NCBI GenBank assembly: GCA_020444175.1
Contig: JAHLLM010000009.1
Span: 78,481-142,480 of the forward strand
Direction: 5' to 3'
DNA: 64,000 nucleotides
Source: Desulfobulbaceae bacterium
Lineage (GTDB): Bacteria > Desulfobacterota > Desulfobulbia > Desulfobulbales > SURF-16
Position numbers and translations under genes: made by a program. Shown here one piece after another: positions 29,435 to 37,841 of this stretch (position 1 is the first letter of the stretch; the number at the start of each line of letters is the position of its first letter). The notes under the pieces are model-generated. The model saw only the letters and a list, made by a program, of their open reading frames with translations, did no database searches and was not told the origin of the DNA.

Positions 29435-30616
29435 ATGTTAGAAAAAGCGCTCAAAGGTAATGTTGGGTACTGGGCATGGATTCTGTGCCTGCTCGGTATC
29501 ATGGGGGTGGGTGTCATCTGCTACGCTGTCCAGTTTAACTACGGTCTTGGTGCCACAGGCATGAGCCGTGACGTGACCTGGGGAATTTACATCTCCCAGT
29601 TTACTTTTCTGGTCGGTGTCGCTGCCGGTGGTTTGATGCTTGTACTCCCTTACTATCTTCATCATTATAAAGATTTCGGAAGAATCACCATTCTTGGTGA
29701 GTTTATGGCAATTGCCGCAGTTGCCATGTGTCTGCTCTTCATTATGGCTGACCTTGGACAGCCAATGAGAGCCTTAAACGTTGTTTTTCATCCCACCCCA
29801 AACTCCATGCTCTTTTATGACATGATCGTTCTGAACGGCTACCTCTTTCTGAACGTTGTGTGCGGTTGGGTTGTACTCCATTCCGAGTACAAGGGGATCA
29901 AGTATCCAAACTGGGTAAAACCCCTTATTTATCTTTCCATCCCCTGGGCTGTTAGTATCCATACAGTAACAGCGTTTCTGTACTGTGGTCTTCCCGGACG
30001 TCATTTCTGGCTGACCGCTATACTGGCACCACGCTTTCTGGCTTCAGCTTTTGCAGCTGGACCTGCTCTCCTCATGGTTATTGCTCTTATCATGAAGCAG
30101 ACCACGAAATTTAACGTAGGACGCGTGGCTCAGGACAAACTTGTAACCATTATCGGCTATGCAGCCATACTCAATTTCTTTTTCCTGGGCTGTGAGATTT
30201 TTGTTGCCTACTACAGCCAGATACCTGGACATATGCATACCCTTGACTATCTCTTTTTCGGTCTTACTGATCATGCAACCGGCGAAGTGTATAACAACCT
30301 GGTACCTTTCATGCGTGCCTCTGTTATTATGGGGTTTGCAGGTATCGCTCTCCTCTTTTTCTCCCGGTCCCAGAAATCTGATAGTATGCTGGCCATTTCC
30401 TGCATTCTCATCTTTGTCTCTTTCTGGATTGACAAGGGCCTTGGACTCGTTCTTGGCGGCTTCGTGCCAAACGGTATGGAGCAGATCACTGAATACATCC
30501 CAACAGGAATTGAGATAGGCGTAACCGCCGGCATCTGGGCAACTGGATTTTTCATCATTACAGTGCTTTACAAAATCGCAATCTCTGTAAAGCTGGAAAA
30601 TGAAAAAACAGCCTAG
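29435..30616 (+). CDS. dsrP: DsrP, NrfD-family membrane subunit
   Basis: 393 residues with about ten hydrophobic segments across the whole length, including VTWGIYISQFTFLVGVAAGG and FFFLGCEIFVAYYSQI. It is an NrfD/PsrC-type integral quinone-interacting protein that works with DsrO. It is the last gene of the operon and is followed by a strong intrinsic terminator at 30644-30679. Confidence 0.97.
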   Translation: MLEKALKGNVGYWAWILCLLGIMGVGVICYAVQFNYGLGATGMSRDVTWGIYISQFTFLVGVAAGGLMLVLPYYLHHYKDFGRITILGEFMAIAAVAMCLLFIMADLGQPMRALNVVFHPTPNSMLFYDMIVLNGYLFLNVVCGWVVLHSEYKGIKYPNWVKPLIYLSIPWAVSIHTVTAFLYCGLPGRHFWLTAILAPRFLASAFAAGPALLMVIALIMKQTTKFNVGRVAQDKLVTIIGYAAILNFFFLGCEIFVAYYSQIPGHMHTLDYLFFGLTDHATGEVYNNLVPFMRASVIMGFAGIALLFFSRSQKSDSMLAISCILIFVSFWIDKGLGLVLGGFVPNGMEQITEYIPTGIEIGVTAGIWATGFFIITVLYKIAISVKLENEKTA

Positions 30617-30643
30617 ACGAGTAAAGTAAGCAGTACACTCTAA

Positions 30644-30679
30644 AGAGCAGTCCGGATTTCCGGCCTGCTCTTTTTTTTT
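30644..30679 (+). terminator. Intrinsic terminator of dsrMKJOP
   Basis: AGAGCAG and CTGCTCT plus an inner CCGG/CCGG pair form the stem around ATTT, followed directly by a run of nine T (30671-30679). Confidence 0.93.
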
Positions 30680-30778
30680 GCCTCAAAGCGCTTCGCTCTT
30701 CCCCTGAATCTCACTGATCATCAGTTTATTTTGCTTCCAGCATTCACAAGATGTGAAGGAAAAAGCTCATTTTTTTTA

Positions 30779-30817
30779 TTGACAAAAGCCTTTTTAGCTA
30801 TTAGTAATTATTACTAA
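30779..30817 (+). promoter_or_regulatory. Promoter with overlapping palindromic operator
   Basis: A -35 hexamer TTGACA (30779-30784) has TAGTAA (30802-30807) at 17 bases as a weak -10. This -10 is inside a perfect palindrome TTAGTAAT-T-ATTACTAA (30801-30817). AAAAGGAG follows 16-23 bases later, before the ATG at 30848. A repressor bound to the palindrome would block the promoter; the winged-helix protein encoded next is the natural candidate. Confidence 0.6.
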
Positions 30818-30847
30818 ATAATAATACTATAAAAAGGAGAAAGACAA

Positions 30848-31075
30848 ATGGCTCAATGCGGTTGTAAAAAAGGACTTACCGATGAACAGAAACAAATACT
30901 TGCCGAAATGGCCAAGATGTCGGAACCATGCGGTTGCAAAGATATTGCCCAGGCAACGGGACTGGAAAGCAAGTCAGTCAGTTGCCGGTTGACAAGCCTG
31001 AAAAAGAAGGGCTATATAGCAAGTCCGGTACGATGCAAGTATGAGATAACAGATGACGGTAAGGCCCAAATTTAA
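30848..31075 (+). CDS. Cys-rich winged-helix transcriptional regulator
   Basis: 75 residues. The body is a compact winged-helix HTH (QKQILAEMAKM, CKDIAQATGLESKSVSCRLTSL, KKGYIASP). Six cysteines are present in a very small protein: C4 and C6 (CGC), C28 and C30 (CGC), C50, C62. The paired CGC motifs could bind a metal or a cluster or respond to redox state. It is the first gene of a cassette with a desulforedoxin-like protein and rubredoxin, and its own promoter carries a palindrome. Autorepression and redox sensing are inference. Confidence 0.85.
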   Translation: MAQCGCKKGLTDEQKQILAEMAKMSEPCGCKDIAQATGLESKSVSCRLTSLKKKGYIASPVRCKYEITDDGKAQI

Positions 31076-31096
31076 ATTACTTGAAAGGGTGGGGAT

Positions 31097-31426
31097 ATGA
31101 AAATAACCATTGATAAAAATGTTGTCGAGTTTGTCCCGGAGAACAACGAGGAAACATCTTCTCTTACTACGTTATGGCGCGTCATGGTCGACTGCATGAA
31201 GGACAATAAAAAGCTGGAGCCGATCGGTGAATATGTGCCTGAAAAAGAAAACTTGGCCCGTTTTGTCCTGGAAGGGATAAAAGGCGGCCGGACAGAATAT
31301 GCCCATGACCAGCAGGCACCAGCTGCCGGCACCTATTATTGCGCTGTCTGCAATAAATATATGAATGTGAAAGCTGGCGCAGACTTACCGCTCTGTTGTG
31401 GTAGAATCATGGAAAACATGGATTAA
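31097..31426 (+). CDS. Protein with C-terminal desulforedoxin-like domain
   Basis: 109 residues. Residues 1-70 are an unrecognised domain ([26 protein letters not shown]...). The C-terminal 30 residues hold CAVC-x14-CC, the Fe(Cys)4 pattern of desulforedoxin and of the N-terminus of desulfoferrodoxin. No superoxide-reductase domain with HxHxxH is present, so it is not a full desulfoferrodoxin. It lies between a Cys-rich regulator and rubredoxin; electron transfer in oxidative stress defence is the likely setting. Confidence 0.82.
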   Translation: MKITIDKNVVEFVPENNEETSSLTTLWRVMVDCMKDNKKLEPIGEYVPEKENLARFVLEGIKGGRTEYAHDQQAPAAGTYYCAVCNKYMNVKAGADLPLCCGRIMENMD

Positions 31427-31446
31427 CCTTATCAAAGGAGGAAACA

Positions 31447-31608
31447 ATGGATAAGTACGAGTGTCCCTGCGGTTATATTTACGATCCTGAAGAAGGAGAC
31501 TATGAAAATGGCGTAGAACCGGGAACTGCTTTTGCAGATCTTCCCGATAGCTGGGTGTGTCCGAAATGTGGGGCAGAAAAGGCAGACTTCTGGAAAGTTG
31601 AAGACTAG
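31447..31608 (+). CDS. Rubredoxin
   Basis: 53 residues: starts [19 protein letters not shown], has [19 protein letters not shown], and ends KADFWKVED. The second cysteine pair is the canonical CPKCG. The first pair is C6-P-C8 (CXC), one residue shorter than the usual CXXCG. GGAGGAAAC precedes the ATG. It follows the desulforedoxin-like gene by 20 bases and is closed by a terminator. It is a one-electron Fe(Cys)4 carrier in the cytoplasm, probably for peroxide or superoxide reduction. Confidence 0.93.
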   Translation: MDKYECPCGYIYDPEEGDYENGVEPGTAFADLPDSWVCPKCGAEKADFWKVED

Positions 31609-31635
31609 GCCGATCACTTCTTATTTTGTTCTCAA

Positions 31636-31673
31636 CAGGAGATACAGACATGCGCTGTACCTCCTGTTTTTTT
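31636..31673 (+). terminator. Intrinsic terminator after rubredoxin
   Basis: CAGGAG/CTCCTG (31636-31641 and 31661-31666) with an inner TACAG/CTGTA pair around a 7-base loop, followed by seven T. Confidence 0.88.
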
Positions 31674-31932
31674 ATGTTAATTGATGTTTCTTTTAAATGT
31701 TAGTAAAAAAAATTGACAGACACTCTTCGTTAGTTTTCAGACTGCGGCACTCATTTTGACGGACCTGTTGCTCACTATTTATGAGCGACTTTGACGTTAC
31801 CCACCCTGTATCAGGCTTTCTGCTTGACAAGATTTCCCATCACATTATAACAAAATAATTAGAAAAATTTTTATGAGCCTCATTTCAGGCTGCGGAAGCA
31901 GCATATTGTAACTATTTACGACAGAGAACCAT
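31674..31932. other. Leader region upstream of the cysK-cysS fusion gene
   Basis: The rest of the 324-base gap between rubredoxin and the fusion gene. I see no gene, no T-box-like or SAM-riboswitch-like core and no clear promoter consensus. It is A/T-rich near 31850. Confidence 0.5.
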
Positions 31933-34263
31933 ATGGTCAAAAATATCCTGGACTTAATCGGCAACACGAAAATTGTCCCGATAAATCGTCTGAATCCGCA
32001 TAAAAACGTCACCATTTTCGCTAAGTTGGAAGCCAGTAATCCTGGGGGATCGGTAAAAGACCGTATCGCTTTGTCAATGATCGAAGCGGCGGAAAAAAGT
32101 GGAGAACTCACCCCGGACAAAATAGTTCTTGAAGCAACGAGCGGCAACACCGGCATCGGACTGGCCATGGTCTGTGCCGTGAAGGGCTATCGCTGCCAGC
32201 TCGTAATGGCAGAGACGGCCAGTATTGAACGCCGCAAGATAATGACCGCCTTTGGTGCAGAAATCCTCTTAACTCCGGGGAAACGCAGCACAGATGGCGC
32301 AATTGAGCAGGCTTATATCATGGCAAGGGAGCATCCGGACAAATATTTTCTCACTGACCAGTTTAATAATGAGGCAAACTGGAGGGCACACGTTGAAACA
32401 ACCGGCCCGGAGATATGGAAGCAGACCGACGGCAAGGTTACTGACGTGGTGGCTACCCTTGGTACAACCGGAACAGTAATGGGCCTCTGTCGTTATTTTG
32501 CCGAGAATCACCCCGAAGTGCGTGTTACTGCAGTGGAACCCTTTCTCGGCCATAAAATCCAGGGACTCAAAAACATGAAGGAGTCCTACAAACCTGGAAT
32601 TTTCAACAAAACCGAACCGTACCAGATCTTCAATATCCCGGACGAGGAAGCCTTTCGCCATGCCCGTCTCCTGGCTCGCAAGGAAGGTATTTTCGCAGGC
32701 ATGAGTTCCGGGGCGGCAATTTGCGCAGCCCTTGCCAGGGCTGAACAACTTGATGAGGGCATTATTGTCGTGCTTTTCCCTGATAGTGGAGAAAAATATC
32801 TGAGTACGCAGCTCTTCACCCGCAAAAAACCGGAAAAACCCCAAAAAACAGGGCTCCGTTTTTTTAATTCCCTGAAACGCAAAAAAGAGGTTTTCCAGCC
32901 GATTTCTCCGGATAAAGTAACTTTTTACGCCTGCGGCCCTACTGCCCATGAGATTGCCAACCTCGGTCATTGCCGCCGCTTTATCGTGGCGGATCTGATC
33001 CATCGCCTTCTGCTCTACAATGGCTATAATGTTGCATTCTACATGAACTTCACAGACCTCGATGACAACACCATTGAAGGTGCGGCCGGCAAAGGACAGT
33101 CCCTGCAGGAGTTCACCGGGTATTATATTGACGAATTTATGAAGGATATCGAGGCCCTTGGCGTAAAACAGGCGACCTGCTATCCCCGGGCCTCGGAGCA
33201 TGTCACAGACATGATCAACATAGCCCACGAGCTTGTACACAAAGGATATGCCTATGAAAAACACGGCTCTGTCTACTTCGATATCGCAAAATTCAAGGAT
33301 TATGGCAAACTTTCCAGGATTGATCTGGAGAAAATAGATATAGGACGGACTGTTGATCTTGATAATTACGAGAAACACAGCCCCCTTGATTTCACCCTGA
33401 TGAAACGCTCGACCCTGGCAGAGCTGAAAAGCGGTGTTTTTTATCAAACCGACCGAGGCAATATGCGGCCAGGATGGCACATTGAATGTGCGGCCATGTC
33501 CCTGCATTATCTCGGCGCAACTATGGATATCCATACCAGCGGGCGCGACCTCATCTTTCCGCACCATGAAAACGAAAATGCCATTGCCGAGAGCATGACC
33601 GGCAAGCCCCTTGCCAACATCTGGATGCACAGCGAACTGCTGCTCGTTGACGGCAAAAAAATGAGCCAGGATAACAAAAACGTCATCACCCTGCGGCAGG
33701 TCGTGGAAAAGGGTTACACCCCCAGAGAAGTCCGTTTTTTCCTTATCCGCAACCACTACCGCAAACCCATCAGTTTTTCTTATAAAAAGCTGGATGCAGC
33801 ACGCATGAGCATCAGACGCCTGGATGAGTTCACCAGAAAATTACTCTGCCTGCCCCCCGATCTTCCCCATCCCCATGTGGCAACGTATCTGACGGAAATG
33901 GAAGAATCCTTTCAGGCTGCCATGGAAGACGACATGAATGTCTCCAAGGCCATTGGCTCGCTCTTTGATTTCACCAAAAAAGTGAACCCTATTCTCAGCC
34001 AGGGCCAGCTGGATCGCGACCAGAAAAAATACATCATCGAATCCCTGGAGAAAATAAACACGGTTTTGGGTATTCTCAGGCTTGAGGAATGTCCTCTGGC
34101 TCCTGAAATTGACAAGCTTATCCAGGAGCGGGCGCAGGCCAGAAAACAAAAGGACTGGGAAAAAGCCGACGTTGTCAGAAAAGAGTTGGCCCAGAAAGGC
34201 ATCACCGTCATCGATACCGCCAAGGGAACATTCTGGAAAGAAACGGATAAATCAAAAAAATAA
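31933..34263 (+). CDS. cysK-cysS: Cysteine synthase fused to cysteinyl-tRNA synthetase
   Basis: 776 residues in one uninterrupted frame. Residues 1-295 are a PLP-dependent cysteine synthase (OASS/CysK-like): PLP lysine K42 in NPGGSVKDR, SGNTGIG (70-76), GTTGTVMG and FPDSGEKYLSTQLF. A short basic linker (RKKPEKPQK) leads to a complete class I cysteinyl-tRNA synthetase: LRFFNSLKRKKE, CGPT with C334, a HIGH-box variant NLGH (343-346), zinc ligands C519 (WHIEC) and HHENE (544-548), and a KMSKS-box variant KMSQD (576-580). A normal CysRS begins exactly where the linker ends. The product could make cysteine from O-acetylserine and sulfide and charge it on tRNA-Cys. The ATG is 31933; an upstream SD is weak. 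Confidence 0.95.
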   Translation: MVKNILDLIGNTKIVPINRLNPHKNVTIFAKLEASNPGGSVKDRIALSMIEAAEKSGELTPDKIVLEATSGNTGIGLAMVCAVKGYRCQLVMAETASIERRKIMTAFGAEILLTPGKRSTDGAIEQAYIMAREHPDKYFLTDQFNNEANWRAHVETTGPEIWKQTDGKVTDVVATLGTTGTVMGLCRYFAENHPEVRVTAVEPFLGHKIQGLKNMKESYKPGIFNKTEPYQIFNIPDEEAFRHARLLARKEGIFAGMSSGAAICAALARAEQLDEGIIVVLFPDSGEKYLSTQLFTRKKPEKPQKTGLRFFNSLKRKKEVFQPISPDKVTFYACGPTAHEIANLGHCRRFIVADLIHRLLLYNGYNVAFYMNFTDLDDNTIEGAAGKGQSLQEFTGYYIDEFMKDIEALGVKQATCYPRASEHVTDMINIAHELVHKGYAYEKHGSVYFDIAKFKDYGKLSRIDLEKIDIGRTVDLDNYEKHSPLDFTLMKRSTLAELKSGVFYQTDRGNMRPGWHIECAAMSLHYLGATMDIHTSGRDLIFPHHENENAIAESMTGKPLANIWMHSELLLVDGKKMSQDNKNVITLRQVVEKGYTPREVRFFLIRNHYRKPISFSYKKLDAARMSIRRLDEFTRKLLCLPPDLPHPHVATYLTEMEESFQAAMEDDMNVSKAIGSLFDFTKKVNPILSQGQLDRDQKKYIIESLEKINTVLGILRLEECPLAPEIDKLIQERAQARKQKDWEKADVVRKELAQKGITVIDTAKGTFWKETDKSKK

Positions 34264-34280
34264 ACGGTATTTAAAGCAGG

Positions 34281-35549
34281 TCAGCGAGCCTTGGCCACCG
34301 GCAACTCCTTCCAGCTGGTGGTAAAGGCTCGTGATTTTTTGAGCTGTTTGTTTTTCCACGGTTTTTCCAGACCCGCCACTGCATGCTGAATGGTATGGCG
34401 CCCCCACTTTTCATTGATCCGATCCATTGCCGCCATGAGAGGCCCACTTTTGCGGTCTACAGCCCCAAAAAGTCCAGGCTGATGGAAAGAGCATGGAACA
34501 AGTCCAAAAAGCACGACACCGGCTTTCTGATAGCGTAATCCTGGTTTATATATCCGGCTGAGACCAGCAAGGGCATGCCTTATGAGAAACGAGGTGCTTG
34601 CCGTGGGTTCGGCCAGGGTAAGAACCTGGCGGGCGCTGTAATGGCGGGCCGTTTTGCTGAAACGATTGGTGGTGATATAAACCTGCAGGCTGTTCGCCAG
34701 GCAACGCTGGCCCCGCAGTTTGACTGCAGCCTGGGCCACATAGGTGGCAAGCGCCTCCCTCAGAGCAGAGAGCGACTCCACCTGAACGCCAAAGGATTTG
34801 GAACTGCTAATTGATTTTCTGCTGAGCGGCCCATCCTCCAGAGCAATGCAAGATATACCGCGCAATTCCATGGCCGTCCGCAAACCGGTGACGGTCAGAT
34901 TTCTGCGCAGCCAATCATCTTCACAATTTTTAAGGCCAAGGGCTGTTCTGATGCCTCTCCTGTGCAGACGCTCGGTCTGCCGACGTCCGATGCCCCATAC
35001 ATCCGAAACATCAAAACAGGACAGGATATCGTCAATAGAGGCCTCACTCATATCAAAAACACCTTGGCACTCAGCATTTTTTTTGGCAATATGACCGGCC
35101 ACCTTGGCCAGGGTTTTGGTCGGCCCGATGCCGATGGAAACAGGAATTCCGGTGTGTCGATACACCGTTTGCCGGACAAAACCAGCGTAGCGGGTCAGAC
35201 TCCTGTCACGTATTGTGTCAAGATGCAGAAAGGCCTCGTCAATGGAATACATTTCCAGCCGGGGCTCAAGCTGCCGAAGCACGGTCATCACCCGGTTGGA
35301 AAGATCCCCATACAGGGCATAGTTTGATGAAAAAACCTTTACCCCATGTTTTTTCAGAAATGGCCGGGCCTTGAAGTAGGGTGTGCCCATGCCCACCCCC
35401 AAGGCTTTGGCTTCATTCGAACGGGAAATAATACAGCCGTCATTATTGGACAACACGACAATCGGCCTGCCATGGAGCGACGGCTCAAAAAGACGCTCGC
35501 AGGAGGCGTAGAAGTTATTGCAGTCAACAAGGGCGAAACGCGTATACAT
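34281..35549 (-). CDS. umuC: DNA polymerase V catalytic subunit UmuC (Y-family)
   Basis: 422 residues. Catalytic motifs are ALVDCNNFYASCERLFEP at the N-terminus (metal ligand D9) and YSIDEAFLHLD with the paired acidic residues. The helix-hairpin-helix region VWGIGRRQTERLHRRGI follows. The C-terminal little-finger domain is present, so the length is normal. Error-prone translesion synthesis. Its ATG lies 2 bases after the umuD stop, in a umuDC operon. It converges on the CysK-CysS gene with a 17-base gap and no visible terminator. Confidence 0.96.
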   Translation of the reverse strand: MYTRFALVDCNNFYASCERLFEPSLHGRPIVVLSNNDGCIISRSNEAKALGVGMGTPYFKARPFLKKHGVKVFSSNYALYGDLSNRVMTVLRQLEPRLEMYSIDEAFLHLDTIRDRSLTRYAGFVRQTVYRHTGIPVSIGIGPTKTLAKVAGHIAKKNAECQGVFDMSEASIDDILSCFDVSDVWGIGRRQTERLHRRGIRTALGLKNCEDDWLRRNLTVTGLRTAMELRGISCIALEDGPLSRKSISSSKSFGVQVESLSALREALATYVAQAAVKLRGQRCLANSLQVYITTNRFSKTARHYSARQVLTLAEPTASTSFLIRHALAGLSRIYKPGLRYQKAGVVLFGLVPCSFHQPGLFGAVDRKSGPLMAAMDRINEKWGRHTIQHAVAGLEKPWKNKQLKKSRAFTTSWKELPVAKAR

Positions 35550-35551
35550 GA

Positions 35552-35998
35552 TTACAGTTTATGAATGGCGGAAGTGACGACTCCCCAGATTTCAAAGTCC
35601 ATTTCTTCCGCTATCACCGTGTCCTCATAATCGGGGTTGGCAGCAACAAGCCTGCAGCCGTCAGCAGTTTTTACAAATTTTTTTACGGTAAGCTCGCCAT
35701 CTAAAATGGCGATGACGATTCTGCCGCTTACCGGGCGCAGAGAGCGGTCAACAATGAGAATATCATCGTGGTTAATACCGGCTCCGACCATGGAATCCCC
35801 GGCCACCCGGACAAAAAATGTAGCTGCCGGGTTGGCAATCAGGTACTCGTTCAAATCAAGCTCCCGGTCAATGTAATCATCGGCAGGAGAGGGAAACCCG
35901 GCTGAAACCCCGCTAAGGAAAAGGGGCCGTAAGACCTTTGATTTTTTCTCAAACCGATAGAGGCCGGCAACTGAGGGAGATGGATGAGGTGTTGTCAT
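35552..35998 (-). CDS. umuD: UmuD, S24-family self-cleaving subunit of DNA polymerase V
   Basis: 148 residues from the ATG at 35998; the frame is open to 36043 but residues before MTTPHPSPSV look unlike UmuD. The self-cleavage site is A33-G34 in VSAGFPSPADDY (Cys-Gly in E. coli). The catalytic dyad is S69 (GDSM) and K106 (ELTVKKF), 37 residues apart as in E. coli UmuD. It is expected to be induced by DNA damage; no consensus E. coli LexA box is seen. Confidence 0.94.
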   Translation of the reverse strand: MTTPHPSPSVAGLYRFEKKSKVLRPLFLSGVSAGFPSPADDYIDRELDLNEYLIANPAATFFVRVAGDSMVGAGINHDDILIVDRSLRPVSGRIVIAILDGELTVKKFVKTADGCRLVAANPDYEDTVIAEEMDFEIWGVVTSAIHKL

Positions 35999-36077
35999 AA
36001 AAATAAGTAAAGGTTGAAGGTTTTTCCTCAGGCAACGAGTCAAAAGATGATCGTCTTCTCGAAAAAAATGGTTCCCG

Positions 36078-36094
36078 AACTGCTGCTCACAGTT
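36078..36094. promoter_or_regulatory. Palindrome upstream of umuDC (possible LexA-type site)
   Basis: AACTG at 36078-36082 and CAGTT at 36090-36094 around a 7-base centre, about 80 bases upstream of the umuD start. The spacing differs from the E. coli LexA box (CTG-N10-CAG). LexA boxes vary among Desulfobacterota, so this is a candidate only. Confidence 0.3.
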
Positions 36095-36131
36095 TACCGT
36101 CTGAAAAGTGAAAAGACGACCTGAAATTTAA

Positions 36132-36215
36132 CGCTTTCCCGGAAAACCGCTCAATCGCCGCTGATGTGTCTCCAACTTGTTGTTATTGCACGGTGGATGG
36201 TCAGCTTCTTGATTC
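36132..36215 (-). repeat. Dispersed intergenic repeat family 2, copy 2 (inverted)
   Basis: Read on the minus strand it contains AAGCTGACCATCC, CAACAAGTTGGAGACACATC, AGCGGCGATTGAGCGGTTTT and CCGGGAAAGCG. It aligns with 42301-42395 and 47291-47384. Family 1 copy A adjoins it after 6 bases. Confidence 0.7.
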
Positions 36216-36221
36216 CCGAAT

Positions 36222-36271
36222 AATTACGGCCTGGAGTTGAGGCCCATTTCGGAGCCCTCGCTGAATAGATA
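36222..36271 (-). repeat. Dispersed intergenic repeat family 1, copy A
   Basis: On the minus strand it reads TATCTATTCAGCGAGGGCTC, then CGAAATGGGCCTCAACTCCA and GGCCGTAATT. It is almost identical over 50 bases to 49544-49593 and 63905-63954. Confidence 0.88.
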
Positions 36272-36393
36272 CCGATTTTTTTCAGATTTGAGTTTTAAGA
36301 AGACTGCCAAGGGGTGTAAAGTGAAAAAAAGATTTTTAAGAGTCAACCGCTTCTTATTCCATCCGCAATTTACTGTCACTCCAGGAGGATAAA

Positions 36394-37818
36394 ATGAAAA
36401 AAATCATACTTGCCACAAGCATGCTCCTCTTTCTCCATGCGCCGTATGCCGCATCGGCAGAATACGTTACCAACCTGGACGACCAGCAGAAAATTTCAGT
36501 CACTATCTATAATCAAAATCTTGCCCTGATTAAAGACAAGCGCACCATTACCATGCCTGCCGGCAGGAATACCCTTGCCTTTCGCGAGGTAAGCGGCCAG
36601 ATCAAGCCGGAGACAGCCCTCCTCACGGCAAACCACCTAACGATTCTTGAACAGAATTTTGAGTATGATTTACTGACACCGGCTGCCTTGCTGGAAAAGT
36701 ATGTAGGACGGGAGGTGACAGTGGTCAAGACTCATCCGACCACGGGAGAGGAAACCTCTGAAAAGGCCAAAGTCCTCAGTGCCAACAGCGGTGTCGTGCT
36801 GCAGATGGGCGACAACATTGAAACCGGTATCCCGGGGCGTCTTGTTTTTGGAGATGTACCCCAAAACCTGCGGGACCGTCCGACCCTGACCATGCTCGTG
36901 CAAAGCAATACCGCGAAATCCCAGGAGGTGGAGCTGAGCTATCTCTCAAACGGCCTTGGCTGGCAGGCTGATTATGTGGCAGAACTGAACAGCAAAGACA
37001 CGGCCATGGAACTCGGCAGCTGGGTCACCCTGACCAACACGAGCGGAGCCACCTACCGCAATGCCAACCTCCAACTCGTGGCAGGTGACGTCCATCAGGC
37101 CCCATCGGAGCGGCAGGGCAGGCAAGTCTACAGAAAACAGATGGCTATGGCCGAAGCGGCAATGGACGGGGGAATGGCTGAGGAACAGATGTTTGAATAC
37201 CACCTCTACACCCTTGAGCGCCCGACTTCCATCGCTGACAAACAGACCAAACAGGTTTCCCTGCTCCAGGCCAGCCAGGTTCCCTGCCGAAAGGAATTCA
37301 TACTGCAGGGCAGCAGTCATTACTATCAGAGCCAATATGGCGAGATCGGCCGCAAAATGAAAATTGCCGTTTTTGTCGAGATACAAAACAGCAAAAAAAA
37401 CAATCTCGGCCTGCCCCTGCCCAAAGGAGTCGTGCGGGTCTATAAAAAAGATTCCCAGGAAAGACTGCAGTTTGTCGGCGAAGACCGCATAGATCACACC
37501 CCGGAAAATGAAACCATACGCTTAAAGCTTGGCGAGGCCTTTGATATCACGGCAAACAAGAAACAGATGGATTTTAAAAAGCTGTCCGGCTTTTCCCGCT
37601 ACAATTATGTCTATGAGAGCGCCTACAGCATTGAGCTGAAAAACGGCAAAAAAGAAGCCGTTACCGTCAAGGTCGTGGAACCCATTCCCGGAGACTGGGA
37701 CATGCTGGAGGAATCCCATACCCACAAAAAAGCGACCAGTAATACGGCGGTCTGGATGGTGGAGGTCCCTCCCCTTGGCGCCACAGAACTGACATATCGG
37801 GTGAGGGTGAAGCACTGA
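36394..37818 (+). CDS. Exported DUF4139-domain protein
   Basis: 474 residues with a signal peptide (ending APYAASA, residue 22). It has features of the DUF4139 (mucoidy inhibitor A-like) family: VTIYNQNLALIKDKRTITMPAGRNTLAFREVSG at the N-terminus, and ELSYLSNGLGWQADYVAELN in the middle, followed by GSWVTLTNTSGATYRNANLQLVAGDV. The C-terminus forms a beta sandwich (GATELTYRVRVKH). Predicted periplasmic or secreted, function unknown. GGAGGA lies just before the ATG. It is not obviously co-transcribed with a neighbour. Confidence 0.9.
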   Translation: MKKIILATSMLLFLHAPYAASAEYVTNLDDQQKISVTIYNQNLALIKDKRTITMPAGRNTLAFREVSGQIKPETALLTANHLTILEQNFEYDLLTPAALLEKYVGREVTVVKTHPTTGEETSEKAKVLSANSGVVLQMGDNIETGIPGRLVFGDVPQNLRDRPTLTMLVQSNTAKSQEVELSYLSNGLGWQADYVAELNSKDTAMELGSWVTLTNTSGATYRNANLQLVAGDVHQAPSERQGRQVYRKQMAMAEAAMDGGMAEEQMFEYHLYTLERPTSIADKQTKQVSLLQASQVPCRKEFILQGSSHYYQSQYGEIGRKMKIAVFVEIQNSKKNNLGLPLPKGVVRVYKKDSQERLQFVGEDRIDHTPENETIRLKLGEAFDITANKKQMDFKKLSGFSRYNYVYESAYSIELKNGKKEAVTVKVVEPIPGDWDMLEESHTHKKATSNTAVWMVEVPPLGATELTYRVRVKH

Positions 37819-37841
37819 CCTTTTTCGACACGGGATTATGG

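Noticed and set aside
31097..31426. Desulfoferrodoxin (superoxide reductase)
   Set aside because: Only the desulforedoxin-type CXXC...CC iron site is present; the histidine-rich catalytic domain is missing.
32269..33756. A long minus-strand open frame (about 495 codons) inside the fusion gene
   Set aside because: Antisense to the well-supported CysK-CysS protein; its translation has no family features and its composition mirrors the complementary strand.
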